From Aerosticca soli (GTDB lineage Bacteria; Pseudomonadota; Gammaproteobacteria; Xanthomonadales; Rhodanobacteraceae), in the NCBI RefSeq assembly GCF_003967035.1, contig NZ_AP018560.1:1697001-1761000 (forward strand): a stretch of DNA of 64,000 nucleotides, given 5' to 3'. The notes below the pieces were generated by a model. The model ran no database searches and was not told the DNA's origin. It worked only from the letters and a program-made list of their open reading frames with translations. Made by a program: the position numbers and the translations under genes. Shown here piece by piece: positions 37,908 through 46,499 of this stretch; the first letter of the stretch is position 1, and each line of letters starts with the position of its first letter.

Positions 37908-40900
37908 TCACACCGCGACGCCGCGCACGGCGATGCGCTGCAGCACCTGCCGCAGCGCGAGCGGCTTCAGCGGTTTGTAGAGCACCAGCGCGCCGCCGTC
38001 CTGCAGCCGCTGGCGCAAGTCCCCGTCGCGGTCGGCGGTGAGCAGGATGACCGGCACCTCGCCATGCCGGCGGCGCAGGGCGGCAAGCACGTCCAGCCCC
38101 GTCCGGCCGCCGTCGAGGTGGTAATCGAGCAGGTACAGATCCGGGGTCCATGGCACCGCGAGCGCCTGTCCGGCGTCGCGCGCGGCGTGCACCTGCCAGC
38201 CCCAGTCGGCGAGCAGGCCGCAGAGCGCGACGAGGGCCGCCGGCTCGTTGTCCAGCACCAGCGCCCGTCCCGCATGGACGGGCTCGGGCCGCACCACGGG
38301 CGGAGACGGCATCGCCAGGGCCCGGGCGCTGGCCACTTCGATGGCGAACACGCTGCCGCGCCCCGGCCAGGAGCGCAGCGTCAACGGATGGCCGAGCAAC
38401 CGCGCCACCCGCTGCGCGATGGACAGGCCAAGCCCCAGTCCCTGCCCGCCGGCGGCACGACCGCGGCGGAACTCCTCGAAGATGAGCCGCCGTTCCTCCG
38501 CCGCGATGCCCGGGCCGGTGTCCCACACTTCGATCCGCACGGCGTCGCGCCGGCGACGCACGCCGAGCAGCACGCGACCGCGCTCGCTGTAGCGCAGGGC
38601 ATTGGAGAGAAAGTTCTGCAGCACGCGGCGCAGCAGCTGCGGATCGGACTGCACCCAGAGGCGGGTGGCCACCACGTCGAGCCGAACGCCGCGGTCGCCG
38701 GCCAGCACGCGGAACTCGGCCGCCAGCGGTTCGAAGATCTCGGCCAGCGCAAAGGCACGGCGTTGCGGATGCAGCCGGCCGCCCTCGAGCCGGGCCATGT
38801 CGAGCAGGCCGGCGAGCAGCCCTTCGGTCGCCGTCAGCGCGCCGTTGAGATGGCGGACGGTCGTCGGCTCGGCGCCGTGCGCGGCCAGGCTGTGGGCGAA
38901 CAGCTGCGCAGCATGCAGGGGTTGCATCAGGTCGTGACTGACCGCGGCGAGGAAGCGGCTCTTGGCCTCGTTGGCGCGTTGCGCGGCGGCGCTGGCCTCG
39001 GCCAGCGCGCGGGTGCGCTCGGCCACTCGCAGCTCGAGGGTTTCGTTGGCGGCCTTGAGCGCCTGCTCGGCCTGGCGGAAGGCGGTGACATCGGTGAAGG
39101 TGGCGACGAAACCGCCGCCGGGCATCGGGTTGCCGCGGATCTCGACGATGGTGCCGTCGGCAAGGCGGCGCTCGGAAAGATGCCGGGTGCCGGCGCGCAT
39201 GTGGGCCAGTCGCCGCTCGACGCGGGCGTCGACTTCGCCGGGGCCGAGCAGGCCGCGGGCAATGATGCAGCGGGTCAGTTCGGCCACCGGCCGGCCGACC
39301 TGGAGCAGGCCCGGCGGATAGGCGAACAGATCGGCATAGCGCCGGTTCCAGGCCACCACGCGCAGCTGCGCGTCGACCACGCAGATGCCCTGGCTCATGT
39401 TCTCGAGCGCCGCCTCGAGCACGCGCTGGTTGAAGCGCAGGTCCTGCGCGGCCTCATCGACGATCGCCGCCACCGTGTCGAGCTGAGCGCGGCCCTGTTG
39501 CTGCACCACCTCGAGCAGCAGTCGGGCGGAAGCCGCGCCGATCACGGCGGCGAGCTCGTGCTCCACCGCGGCGACCTCGCCGGGCGCCGCCACGTCGCTG
39601 CCGGGTGACAGCGCAAGCAGATGATCCACCCGCTCGGCCGGCAGAAAACGCGCGGCCAGCGCGCGCAGCTCCGCACTGCCGATCGCCCCCACCCCGCCTT
39701 CGCGCCGCCGCCGGCCATAGCGCGAGCGCGCCACCAGCAGCATCACCGCCACGTTGCCGGTCAAACTGAGGGCGACCGCGCGGCCCAGCGGGCTCCACGA
39801 TTCCAGCCCGAGAAAATCGGCGCGGACCAGCCAGATCGGCGGCGGTGCGTCATGGAGCGCCGGCCACAGGCCGGGCAGCAATGCGTAGAGCCAGATCAGT
39901 GTGCCGGCGAGCAACCCCGCCGCCACCGCGCGCGGGCCGATCTGCGGCCGGTACACCGCCACCAGCAGCGCCGGCGCGAGTCCGGCCAGGGCCGAAAACG
40001 AAAGGCCGCCGATGTCGGCCAGCGCATCGTTGCGGCCGAGCACGCGGCTGTACCACCAGGCGAGCAGGATCACCACCAGGATCACCAGCCGGCGCTGGTT
40101 CAGCACCGTGCCGCGCAGGTCGCCGCCGTCGGCGCGTCCCCAGCCGGCACGCACGCGCAGCGGGGAAATGAAATGGTTGGCCACCATCAGGCTGAGTGCG
40201 AGCGTGGCCACCACCACCATGCTGGTCGCCGCGCTCAAGCCGCCCAGGAAGGCAAGCAGCGCCAGGCCGTACTGCTCGCGTGCCATCGGCAGCGCCAGCA
40301 CGTAGAGATCGGAAGGCACGCCGGCCGGGAACAGCCACGCATCGCCCAGCCGCGCCAGCGGCAGGATCGGCAGCGAGATCAGCAGCATGTAGGCCGGGAA
40401 CAGCCAGCGGGCGGTGCGCACGTGGCGGCTGTCGCGGCACTCGACCATGCCGGCATGGAACTGGTGCGGCAGCGTGAACATCGACAGCGCGCCGAGCAGG
40501 ATCAGTGCCGGGAAACCGCTGGCGTCGTGGGGCGTCGGCGGTACCGGCAAGGCGGCCGGCCGCGGCGCCAGCAGCAGGCTGCCGAGGGCGAGCATCGCGC
40601 CGAGCTTGAACAGCGACTCGAACGCCATCGCCAGCACCAGCCCGCGGTTGTGCGCCATCGCCGAGGCGCGCCGGGTGCCAAACAGCATCGCAAAGAGCGC
40701 CATCAGCAGGGCGACGTAGAGCGCGCTGTCCTGCCAGGGCGCAGCCTCGGTGAGCTGGCCGTGGCGCAGCATGGCAAAGCTCATCGCCACCGCCTTGAGC
40801 TGCAGCGCGATGTACGGAACCATGCCGATCACCACCACCGCGGTGGCGAGCGCGGCGAGTCCCGCATGGCGTCCGAGCCGCACCGCGATCAGATCGGCGA

Positions 40901-41198
40901 GCGAGCCGGCGTTGTATTCGCGGGCCAGTTCGGCCATCCGGCCCAATACCTCGACGGCGAGGAGGTACATCAGGATCGCGCCGACGAAGGTCGGTGGCAG
41001 CCACCAGCCCGAACGACTGGCCTGGGTCACCGTGCCGTAGAACGTCCACGAGGTGCAGTGGATCGCCAGCGAAAGCGCATAGACGATCGCCCAGCGCCGC
41101 TCGAACACGTGCGGACGGCGCTCACCGAAGACCGCGGCCCCGAACAGCAGTCCGAGCCAGCAGGCCGCCGCCAGGACGATGACGCCGGTGTTCAGCAT
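37908..41198 (-). CDS. SSF-transporter hybrid histidine kinase (CrbS-like)
   Basis: A 1096-residue membrane sensor. The first 480 or so residues hold about 12-13 membrane helices of the sodium/solute symporter family (WTFYGTVTQASRSGWWLPPTFVG, EYNAGSLADLIAVRLGRHAG). Then come a linker, a PAS domain (about 590-710, ALENMSQGICVVDAQLRVVAW), HisKA with the phosphoacceptor near residue 753 in AAVSHDLMQPLHAAQ, an ATPase domain with NFLSNALRYSERG and GQGLGLGLSIAQRVA, and a C-terminal receiver with its aspartate in YLLDYHLDGG near 1023. This order is that of CrbS. The transporter part may sense or carry a small acid. The ATG at 41198 follows CGGAGACGGG. Confidence 0.9.
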   Translation of the reverse strand: MLNTGVIVLAAACWLGLLFGAAVFGERRPHVFERRWAIVYALSLAIHCTSWTFYGTVTQASRSGWWLPPTFVGAILMYLLAVEVLGRMAELAREYNAGSLADLIAVRLGRHAGLAALATAVVVIGMVPYIALQLKAVAMSFAMLRHGQLTEAAPWQDSALYVALLMALFAMLFGTRRASAMAHNRGLVLAMAFESLFKLGAMLALGSLLLAPRPAALPVPPTPHDASGFPALILLGALSMFTLPHQFHAGMVECRDSRHVRTARWLFPAYMLLISLPILPLARLGDAWLFPAGVPSDLYVLALPMAREQYGLALLAFLGGLSAATSMVVVATLALSLMVANHFISPLRVRAGWGRADGGDLRGTVLNQRRLVILVVILLAWWYSRVLGRNDALADIGGLSFSALAGLAPALLVAVYRPQIGPRAVAAGLLAGTLIWLYALLPGLWPALHDAPPPIWLVRADFLGLESWSPLGRAVALSLTGNVAVMLLVARSRYGRRRREGGVGAIGSAELRALAARFLPAERVDHLLALSPGSDVAAPGEVAAVEHELAAVIGAASARLLLEVVQQQGRAQLDTVAAIVDEAAQDLRFNQRVLEAALENMSQGICVVDAQLRVVAWNRRYADLFAYPPGLLQVGRPVAELTRCIIARGLLGPGEVDARVERRLAHMRAGTRHLSERRLADGTIVEIRGNPMPGGGFVATFTDVTAFRQAEQALKAANETLELRVAERTRALAEASAAAQRANEAKSRFLAAVSHDLMQPLHAAQLFAHSLAAHGAEPTTVRHLNGALTATEGLLAGLLDMARLEGGRLHPQRRAFALAEIFEPLAAEFRVLAGDRGVRLDVVATRLWVQSDPQLLRRVLQNFLSNALRYSERGRVLLGVRRRRDAVRIEVWDTGPGIAAEERRLIFEEFRRGRAAGGQGLGLGLSIAQRVARLLGHPLTLRSWPGRGSVFAIEVASARALAMPSPPVVRPEPVHAGRALVLDNEPAALVALCGLLADWGWQVHAARDAGQALAVPWTPDLYLLDYHLDGGRTGLDVLAALRRRHGEVPVILLTADRDGDLRQRLQDGGALVLYKPLKPLALRQVLQRIAVRGVAV

Positions 41199-41325
41199 GA
41201 CCCGTCTCCGTCGCGCGGGCAGGCGTGCCCCTGGCGGGGGATCGCGGCGATGCTTGCGCAACGTCGCGGCGCCCGCATCCCGGCGCGGGAAGGCGTCCGT
41301 CCGGTCGCGGACGCCGCGACGGGGC

Positions 41326-42363
41326 TCAACGGGCGGCCGGCCCGCCGAGCGCTTGCAGGGCCGCGCGCAGCCAGCGCAATTGCACGCCCTGGCGCGTGTC
41401 GTAGTCGGCTCCCGAATAACCCCACCAGTCCCAGCATGCCTGCGGATTCAAGGGCGCCAGGCTGGCGCGCGTCTGCGGGTAGATTACCGCCACGTCGTAG
41501 GCATCGGCCCAGCGATTGAAGCCGGCATCGCGCACGAAGGCCTGGCCCACCGCGCCGGCGTTTTGCTTGCACCCGTGCAGGGCGACCAGCACGCCGCAGC
41601 GGGCGCCGGCGAGGCAGCTCGGCGGCAGGTAGACATAGCCCTCGTCGGCCAGATAGGCGTCCGCGCCGTCCGGGCGCAGCGCGTCCTGGTCGAACCGGCG
41701 CAACTCGCCGCGAGCCTGGGTGTCGGCCTCGTGCGGCGGCTTGCCGTAGAGCGCGGCGAAGATCGCGCCGGCGGCATCGAAACCGCAATGCCCGAGGAAC
41801 GGCGGCACCGATTTTTCGCAATCCTCGCCGCGGCCCACGACCGGCAGGTTGTGCGCGAACGGTCGCTCGGCGTCCTCGCTCACGTGCAGGCCGGACAGCG
41901 CAGGCAGCTCCTGGCGCAGGGTGCGGTAGAACTCGGCCGCCGCATGCGCCACCGTCGGCGCCACCACGGTGTCGAGCCGGCCATGCAGCACGTAGACCCG
42001 GTCGCCGGCAAGCGCATCGAGCGGGCCGATGCGCCCTTGTGCCGAACGCGCCTTCGCCTCGTCCACCAGCTTGCGGACGTCCGGGGGCGGCTCGCCTTTC
42101 ATGCAGCGGGTCAAGGCAATTTTCAGATCACCCTCGGCGCAGCCGTAAGGGCCGCCGGCCACCAGCGCGGCGGCGTGGAAGAGCTCCGGATAAGCCAGCT
42201 GTGCCTGCGTGGCCATGTAGGCGCCGGAGGACAGCCCCGCCACCGCCACACGCGAGGCATCGACCTTGAGTGACGGCAATGGCGGGGCTTCGCCGGCCGA
42301 GGCCAGGCCGCAGAGGAAAAGCAAACCCGGCGCGAGCGCGCGCAGGAAACGGGGCATGGTCAT
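41326..42363 (-). CDS. phaZ: Extracellular/periplasmic PHB depolymerase
   Basis: A 345-residue esterase of the PHB depolymerase family, catalytic type II. A signal peptide covers about residues 1-23 (FLRALAPGLLFLCGLASA). The lipase box is GLSSGAYMA at residues 43-51. The acid is in HGRLDTVVAP, the histidine in GHCGFDAAGAIFAALYG, and LHGCKQNAG holds the oxyanion-region histidine. CWDWWGYSGADYDTRQG at the C-terminus is typical. No substrate-binding or linker domain follows, as in the periplasmic enzyme of Rhodospirillum rather than in long enzymes for crystalline polymer. ATG at 42363 or 42357, neither with a clear ribosome-binding site. It is downstream of a TonB receptor gene on the same strand, 88 bases away. 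Confidence 0.85.
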   Translation of the reverse strand: MTMPRFLRALAPGLLFLCGLASAGEAPPLPSLKVDASRVAVAGLSSGAYMATQAQLAYPELFHAAALVAGGPYGCAEGDLKIALTRCMKGEPPPDVRKLVDEAKARSAQGRIGPLDALAGDRVYVLHGRLDTVVAPTVAHAAAEFYRTLRQELPALSGLHVSEDAERPFAHNLPVVGRGEDCEKSVPPFLGHCGFDAAGAIFAALYGKPPHEADTQARGELRRFDQDALRPDGADAYLADEGYVYLPPSCLAGARCGVLVALHGCKQNAGAVGQAFVRDAGFNRWADAYDVAVIYPQTRASLAPLNPQACWDWWGYSGADYDTRQGVQLRWLRAALQALGGPAAR

Positions 42364-42451
42364 GAGGATGCGTGGATTTCGTTGGGCAGAATGGGACCGC
42401 CGCCGCGCCGCGGCCTGCCCCAAACGCGAGGCCGGCCGCGACGCGGGCGGT

Positions 42452-44743
42452 TTAGAAGTTGTAGCGGGCGCTGACGTACCAGTTGCGCGGCATGCCGTAG
42501 TAGGCGGTGCGGATGTTGCCCACGCTGGAGAACTCCTGGCCATCGGTCTTGTAGACCTTGTCGGTCAGGTTGCGCACGCCGGTACGGAATTGCCAGTGAC
42601 CGTCGGCGGTGTCGTACACGGCGAACATGCCGACCAGGCTGTAGGCCTTTTGGCTGAGCGCATCGTAGTTGTCCACGCTGAGCCAGGTCTTGGTGCGGTA
42701 GGACCAGTCGGCGCCGACGGTGAACGCACTGCCATCGCCCAGGGTGAAGGTCTGCGTCGCCGCCAGCCGCGCGGTCCATTTCGGCGAGAACGGCACGTGG
42801 TCGTGCAGGTGCGGGTTGTACTGCGGGTCGGTCGGGTCCAGCCGGTGATCTTCGAAGCGGCCATAGCGGGCATCCAGATAGCCCACCTGCGCCGACAGCC
42901 GCGTGCCCTCGCCCACCAGCGCCGCGCCTTCGAACTCGAAGCCGTCCATGCGCAGCTTGGCCGCGTTGATCACCGGGAAGGCGAAGGTCGGGTTCATCGT
43001 GCCCGGATTCAGGACTTCCGATACCCGCGCCTGGAAATCCTTGTAGTCGCTGTGGAAGACGTCCATGTTGGCCTGCAAGCGGTTGTCCGCCGAACGCCAT
43101 TTGAGGCCGAGCTCGTAAGTCCACACGTACTCGGGCGAGTACTCGGGATTCTTCGCCTCGTTGCGGTCGTTGGCGCGGCCGTTGAAGCCGCCGGACTTGT
43201 AGCCGCGGCTGGCCGACACGTAGACCATGGTCTGCGAATCGAGCTGCTTTTGCAGGCTCACCGTGGGCGTCCATGCGTGCCAGCGCTTGTTCTTGTCCAG
43301 CGCGACGGTTTCGTCGAGGGCCGTGAACGGCACGCCCCAGAAACTGCTGGTGGTGCGGTAGTAGCTTTTCTCATCGGTGCTGTAGCGCACGCCCGCCGCC
43401 AGCGTCCAGCTCGGCACGAACTCCCAGTTGAGATGGGCAAAGCCGGCGTAGCTCGCCGTGGAGAGATCATCGTCGATGGTGCGCAGGAAGGTGATCTTGT
43501 TGCGGGCGAGCGCGAACAAGTCGTCGTCGTAGGCCTCCTGGTGCGAGGGCACCATTTCGTGCATGTAGTAGAGCCCGTAGACGGCCTGCAGGTTGCTACC
43601 GTTGTCGTACTGCAGCTGCAGTTCCTGGCTGACCTGTTTCTGGTCGAAGGCGACCAGCGAATCGGCGATCTGGAACTGGGTGGCGTCGAAATCGAGATAC
43701 GAATGGCTCTTGAGCTTGCGCAGCGCGCTGATGCTCTTCAGCGTCCACGCATCGTCGAGCTTCCAGCTCAGGTTGAGTCCGGCGCCGTAATGCCAAAGCT
43801 TCTGTCCGTCGCCCGGCGGCAACGAGGTGCGCGTGCGGTAGTTGTACTTTTTGTCCAGATTGGGGCGATAGAGCACCACCGGCCCATAGATGACGTCGGT
43901 CTGGATCAGCGGCGACACCGGCTGGCCCAGCGTCGCCTCGGTGTCCTGCTTGGTGTAGTCGAGGGTGAGCGTGCCGTCGAAGGTTTCCGAGGGGTGGTAG
44001 CGCAGCTTGGCGCGCACCGACTTGTTGTCCTCGTCGTTGTACTTGTGGTGCGTCACCGGGTCCTTGACGTAGCCGTCGGTGCGACGGATGCCGCCGGCGA
44101 TCGACGCCGACCAGCCGTTGCCGCCCAGCGGGCCGCTGAAATAGAACTGGCCCTCGCGGCGGCCATAGTTGCCGAGCATCGCCTGCACCGACCCTTGCGG
44201 CGTCTCGGACGGATTGCGGGTGACGATCTTGATCGCGCCGCCCGGCGAGTTCTTGCCGTACAGCGTGCCTTGCGGCCCGCGCAGCACTTCCACGTGGTCG
44301 ACGTCGAACAGGTCGAACAGCTGGCCCTGGATGCGCGAGTAGTAGACGTCGTCCACGTACATGCCCACGCCCGGATCGAAGGTCTGCAGCGCATCCGGCT
44401 GGCCGATGCCGCGGATGAACACGTTGACCGCCGAGGACGAGCCGCGGCCCTGCACGATATTGAGGTTGGGCACCGCGCCCTGCAGGCCGTCGACGGTGAT
44501 CGCCTGCAGGTCGCGCAGGTCCTCCTCGCTGAAGGCACTGACCGCGACCGGCACCTTCTCTATCGATTCCTCGCGCCGACGCGCGGTGACCTGGATCGCC
44601 TCGAGTTCCTTGGTGTCGGCCGCGTGGGGCGTGCCGGGCTTGGAAGACGCGGCGTCCGGCGCGGTGTCCTGCGCCCGCAACGGCGCGGCACCGAGCACGC
44701 CGATGACCAGGCCGATGGCCAGACTGAGATGGGTGCGTTGCAT
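42452..44743 (-). CDS. TonB-dependent receptor, intact
   Basis: A 763-residue outer-membrane receptor. The signal peptide is HLSLAIGLVIGVLGAAPLRA. The TonB-box region is LEAIQVTARRREESIEKVPV. The plug has VDHVEVLRGPQGTLYGKNSPGGA and the barrel ends in an aromatic strand (WYVSARYNF). It belongs to the large class used for carbohydrates, siderophores and other oligomers; no substrate is given by sequence alone. Its position next to the PHB depolymerase and the permease suggests soluble 3-hydroxybutyrate oligomers. The ATG at 44743 has AAGGGGAAATCC upstream. Confidence 0.93.
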   Translation of the reverse strand: MQRTHLSLAIGLVIGVLGAAPLRAQDTAPDAASSKPGTPHAADTKELEAIQVTARRREESIEKVPVAVSAFSEEDLRDLQAITVDGLQGAVPNLNIVQGRGSSSAVNVFIRGIGQPDALQTFDPGVGMYVDDVYYSRIQGQLFDLFDVDHVEVLRGPQGTLYGKNSPGGAIKIVTRNPSETPQGSVQAMLGNYGRREGQFYFSGPLGGNGWSASIAGGIRRTDGYVKDPVTHHKYNDEDNKSVRAKLRYHPSETFDGTLTLDYTKQDTEATLGQPVSPLIQTDVIYGPVVLYRPNLDKKYNYRTRTSLPPGDGQKLWHYGAGLNLSWKLDDAWTLKSISALRKLKSHSYLDFDATQFQIADSLVAFDQKQVSQELQLQYDNGSNLQAVYGLYYMHEMVPSHQEAYDDDLFALARNKITFLRTIDDDLSTASYAGFAHLNWEFVPSWTLAAGVRYSTDEKSYYRTTSSFWGVPFTALDETVALDKNKRWHAWTPTVSLQKQLDSQTMVYVSASRGYKSGGFNGRANDRNEAKNPEYSPEYVWTYELGLKWRSADNRLQANMDVFHSDYKDFQARVSEVLNPGTMNPTFAFPVINAAKLRMDGFEFEGAALVGEGTRLSAQVGYLDARYGRFEDHRLDPTDPQYNPHLHDHVPFSPKWTARLAATQTFTLGDGSAFTVGADWSYRTKTWLSVDNYDALSQKAYSLVGMFAVYDTADGHWQFRTGVRNLTDKVYKTDGQEFSSVGNIRTAYYGMPRNWYVSARYNF

Positions 44744-44921
44744 GGATTTCCCCTTATATGTTCGTGTGTGACTCGCCGGATGCGGCTTGCATGACGCGAC
44801 GGACCTGCGGCGCGGCCCCTGTCGATCGCGGGCTGCGCGGGCGTGGTCGCTGCCTGGGCTGCTCCAGCCCCCTTGGGATGCGCGATGCAGCTTAGGCAGC
44901 CCGCGCCGGCGCGGCAGCTGT

Positions 44922-44936
44922 ACCTTCGTACAATGC
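44922..44936 (+). promoter_or_regulatory. Shared promoter element of the permease gene
   Basis: ACCTTCGTACAATGC places TACAAT as a -10 box at 44929-44934 and gives a leader of about 72 bases. It matches the hydrolase element in 12 of 15 bases. No -35 hexamer is seen 17 bases upstream, which points to activator-dependent initiation. The intergenic region (44744-45012) also has to carry the divergent receptor promoter, which I cannot place. Confidence 0.5.
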
Positions 44937-45012
44937 AAGACGGGTCGAAGGCGCCGGATACTCGGCCATCACCGCCGTGCCGGCGGTGCCTCGAAGGGGA
45001 GGAAAAGGACCC

Positions 45013-46410
45013 ATGGCGTTCCTGATCGTATTGGCGGCGCTGGCCTTCCTGATGCTGGCAGCCTATCGCGGCTACAGCGTCATCCTGTTCGCGCCGGTGG
45101 CGGCCCTGGGCGCCGTGCTGCTCACCGACCCGGCGCTGGTCGCGCCGATGTTCACCGGCCTGTTCATGGACAAGATGGTCGGCTTTCTCAAGCTGTACTT
45201 CCCCGTGTTCATGCTGGGCGCGGTGTTCGGCAAGCTGATCGAGCTCTCGGGGTTTTCCAGGGCCATCGTCGCCGGCACCATTGGCCTGCTTGGTCGCGGC
45301 CGCGCCATGCTTTCCATCGTGCTGGTCTGCGCGCTGCTCACCTACGGCGGCGTGTCGCTGTTCGTGGTGGTGTTCGCGGTGTACCCGTTCGCCGCCGAGC
45401 TGTTCCGCCAGTCGGGCATTCCCAAGCGGCTGATTCCGGGCGCCATCGCGCTCGGTGCGTTCAGCTTCACCATGGACGCGCTGCCGGGCACGCCGCAGAT
45501 CCAGAACATCATCCCGACCGCTTATTTCGGCACCAACGCCTGGGCCGCGCCATGGCTCGGCACGCTGGGCGCGGTGTTCATCCTCGTCGCCGGGCTGGCT
45601 TATCTGGAATGGCGCCGGCGCCAGGCACTGGCCGCCCACGAAGGCTATGGCGAGACGCAGGACAACGAGCCGGCGACATCCGGCGGCGAGAAACTCGCCC
45701 ACCCGCTGGTCGCGCTGCTGCCGCTGGTGCTGGTCGGCGTGTGCAACAAACTGTTCACCGACCTCATCCCGCGCTATTACGGCAGCACGCAGTCATTTCC
45801 CTCGAGCGTGGTCGGCAAGGCCACGCCGGTGGTGCAGGAGGTTTCCAAGGTGGCGGCGATCTGGGCGGTGGAAGGCGCCCTGCTGGTCGGCATCCTGTGC
45901 GTGCTCGTGTTCGCCTGGCGTCCGGTCACGCGGCGATTCGCCGAGGGCAGCAAGGCGGCGGTGAGCGGCGCGCTGCTGGCCTCGATGAACACCGCCTCCG
46001 AATACGGCTTCGGTGCGGTGATCGCCGCCCTGCCCGGCTTCAAGCTGATCGCCGACGCGCTGCACGCGATTCCCAATCCCCTGGTCAACGAGGCGGTGAC
46101 GGTGACCGCGCTGGCCGGCATCACCGGCTCGGCTTCCGGCGGCATGGGCATCGCGCTGGCGGCGATGGCCGACACCTTCATCGCCAACGCGCACGCCGCC
46201 GGCATCCCGATGGAAGTGCTGCATCGCGTGGCGGCGATGGCCTCCGGCGGCATGGACACGCTGCCGCACAACGGCGCGGTGATCACCCTGCTGGCGGTGA
46301 CCGGGCTCACCCACCGGCAGTCCTACCGCGACATCTTCGCCGTCACCGTGATCAAGACGCTGGCGGTCTTCGTGGTGATCGCCGTCTATTCGCTGACCGG
46401 CCTGGTGTAG
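45013..46410 (+). CDS. GntP-family permease, probable 3-hydroxybutyrate importer
   Basis: A 465-residue inner-membrane protein with about 12 helices of the GntP (gluconate:proton) family. GAFSFTMDALPGTPQIQNIIPTAYFG is the family signature and later GSASGGMGIALAAMADTF is typical. This branch includes proteins annotated as D-beta-hydroxybutyrate permeases. The neighbours (PHB depolymerase, receptor, shared promoter element with the oligomer hydrolase) make that assignment more likely than gluconate. The ATG at 45013 has GAGGAAAAGGACCC. Gluconate or another hydroxy acid cannot be excluded. Confidence 0.85.
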   Translation: MAFLIVLAALAFLMLAAYRGYSVILFAPVAALGAVLLTDPALVAPMFTGLFMDKMVGFLKLYFPVFMLGAVFGKLIELSGFSRAIVAGTIGLLGRGRAMLSIVLVCALLTYGGVSLFVVVFAVYPFAAELFRQSGIPKRLIPGAIALGAFSFTMDALPGTPQIQNIIPTAYFGTNAWAAPWLGTLGAVFILVAGLAYLEWRRRQALAAHEGYGETQDNEPATSGGEKLAHPLVALLPLVLVGVCNKLFTDLIPRYYGSTQSFPSSVVGKATPVVQEVSKVAAIWAVEGALLVGILCVLVFAWRPVTRRFAEGSKAAVSGALLASMNTASEYGFGAVIAALPGFKLIADALHAIPNPLVNEAVTVTALAGITGSASGGMGIALAAMADTFIANAHAAGIPMEVLHRVAAMASGGMDTLPHNGAVITLLAVTGLTHRQSYRDIFAVTVIKTLAVFVVIAVYSLTGLV

Positions 46411-46499
46411 CGCTCCGGCGACGCAGCGACGATGCTCCCGTGCGGCGTGGTTTTGCTGTTCGTCGCCACGGCAACCCAAACTTGGTGAGGGGAAACGGC

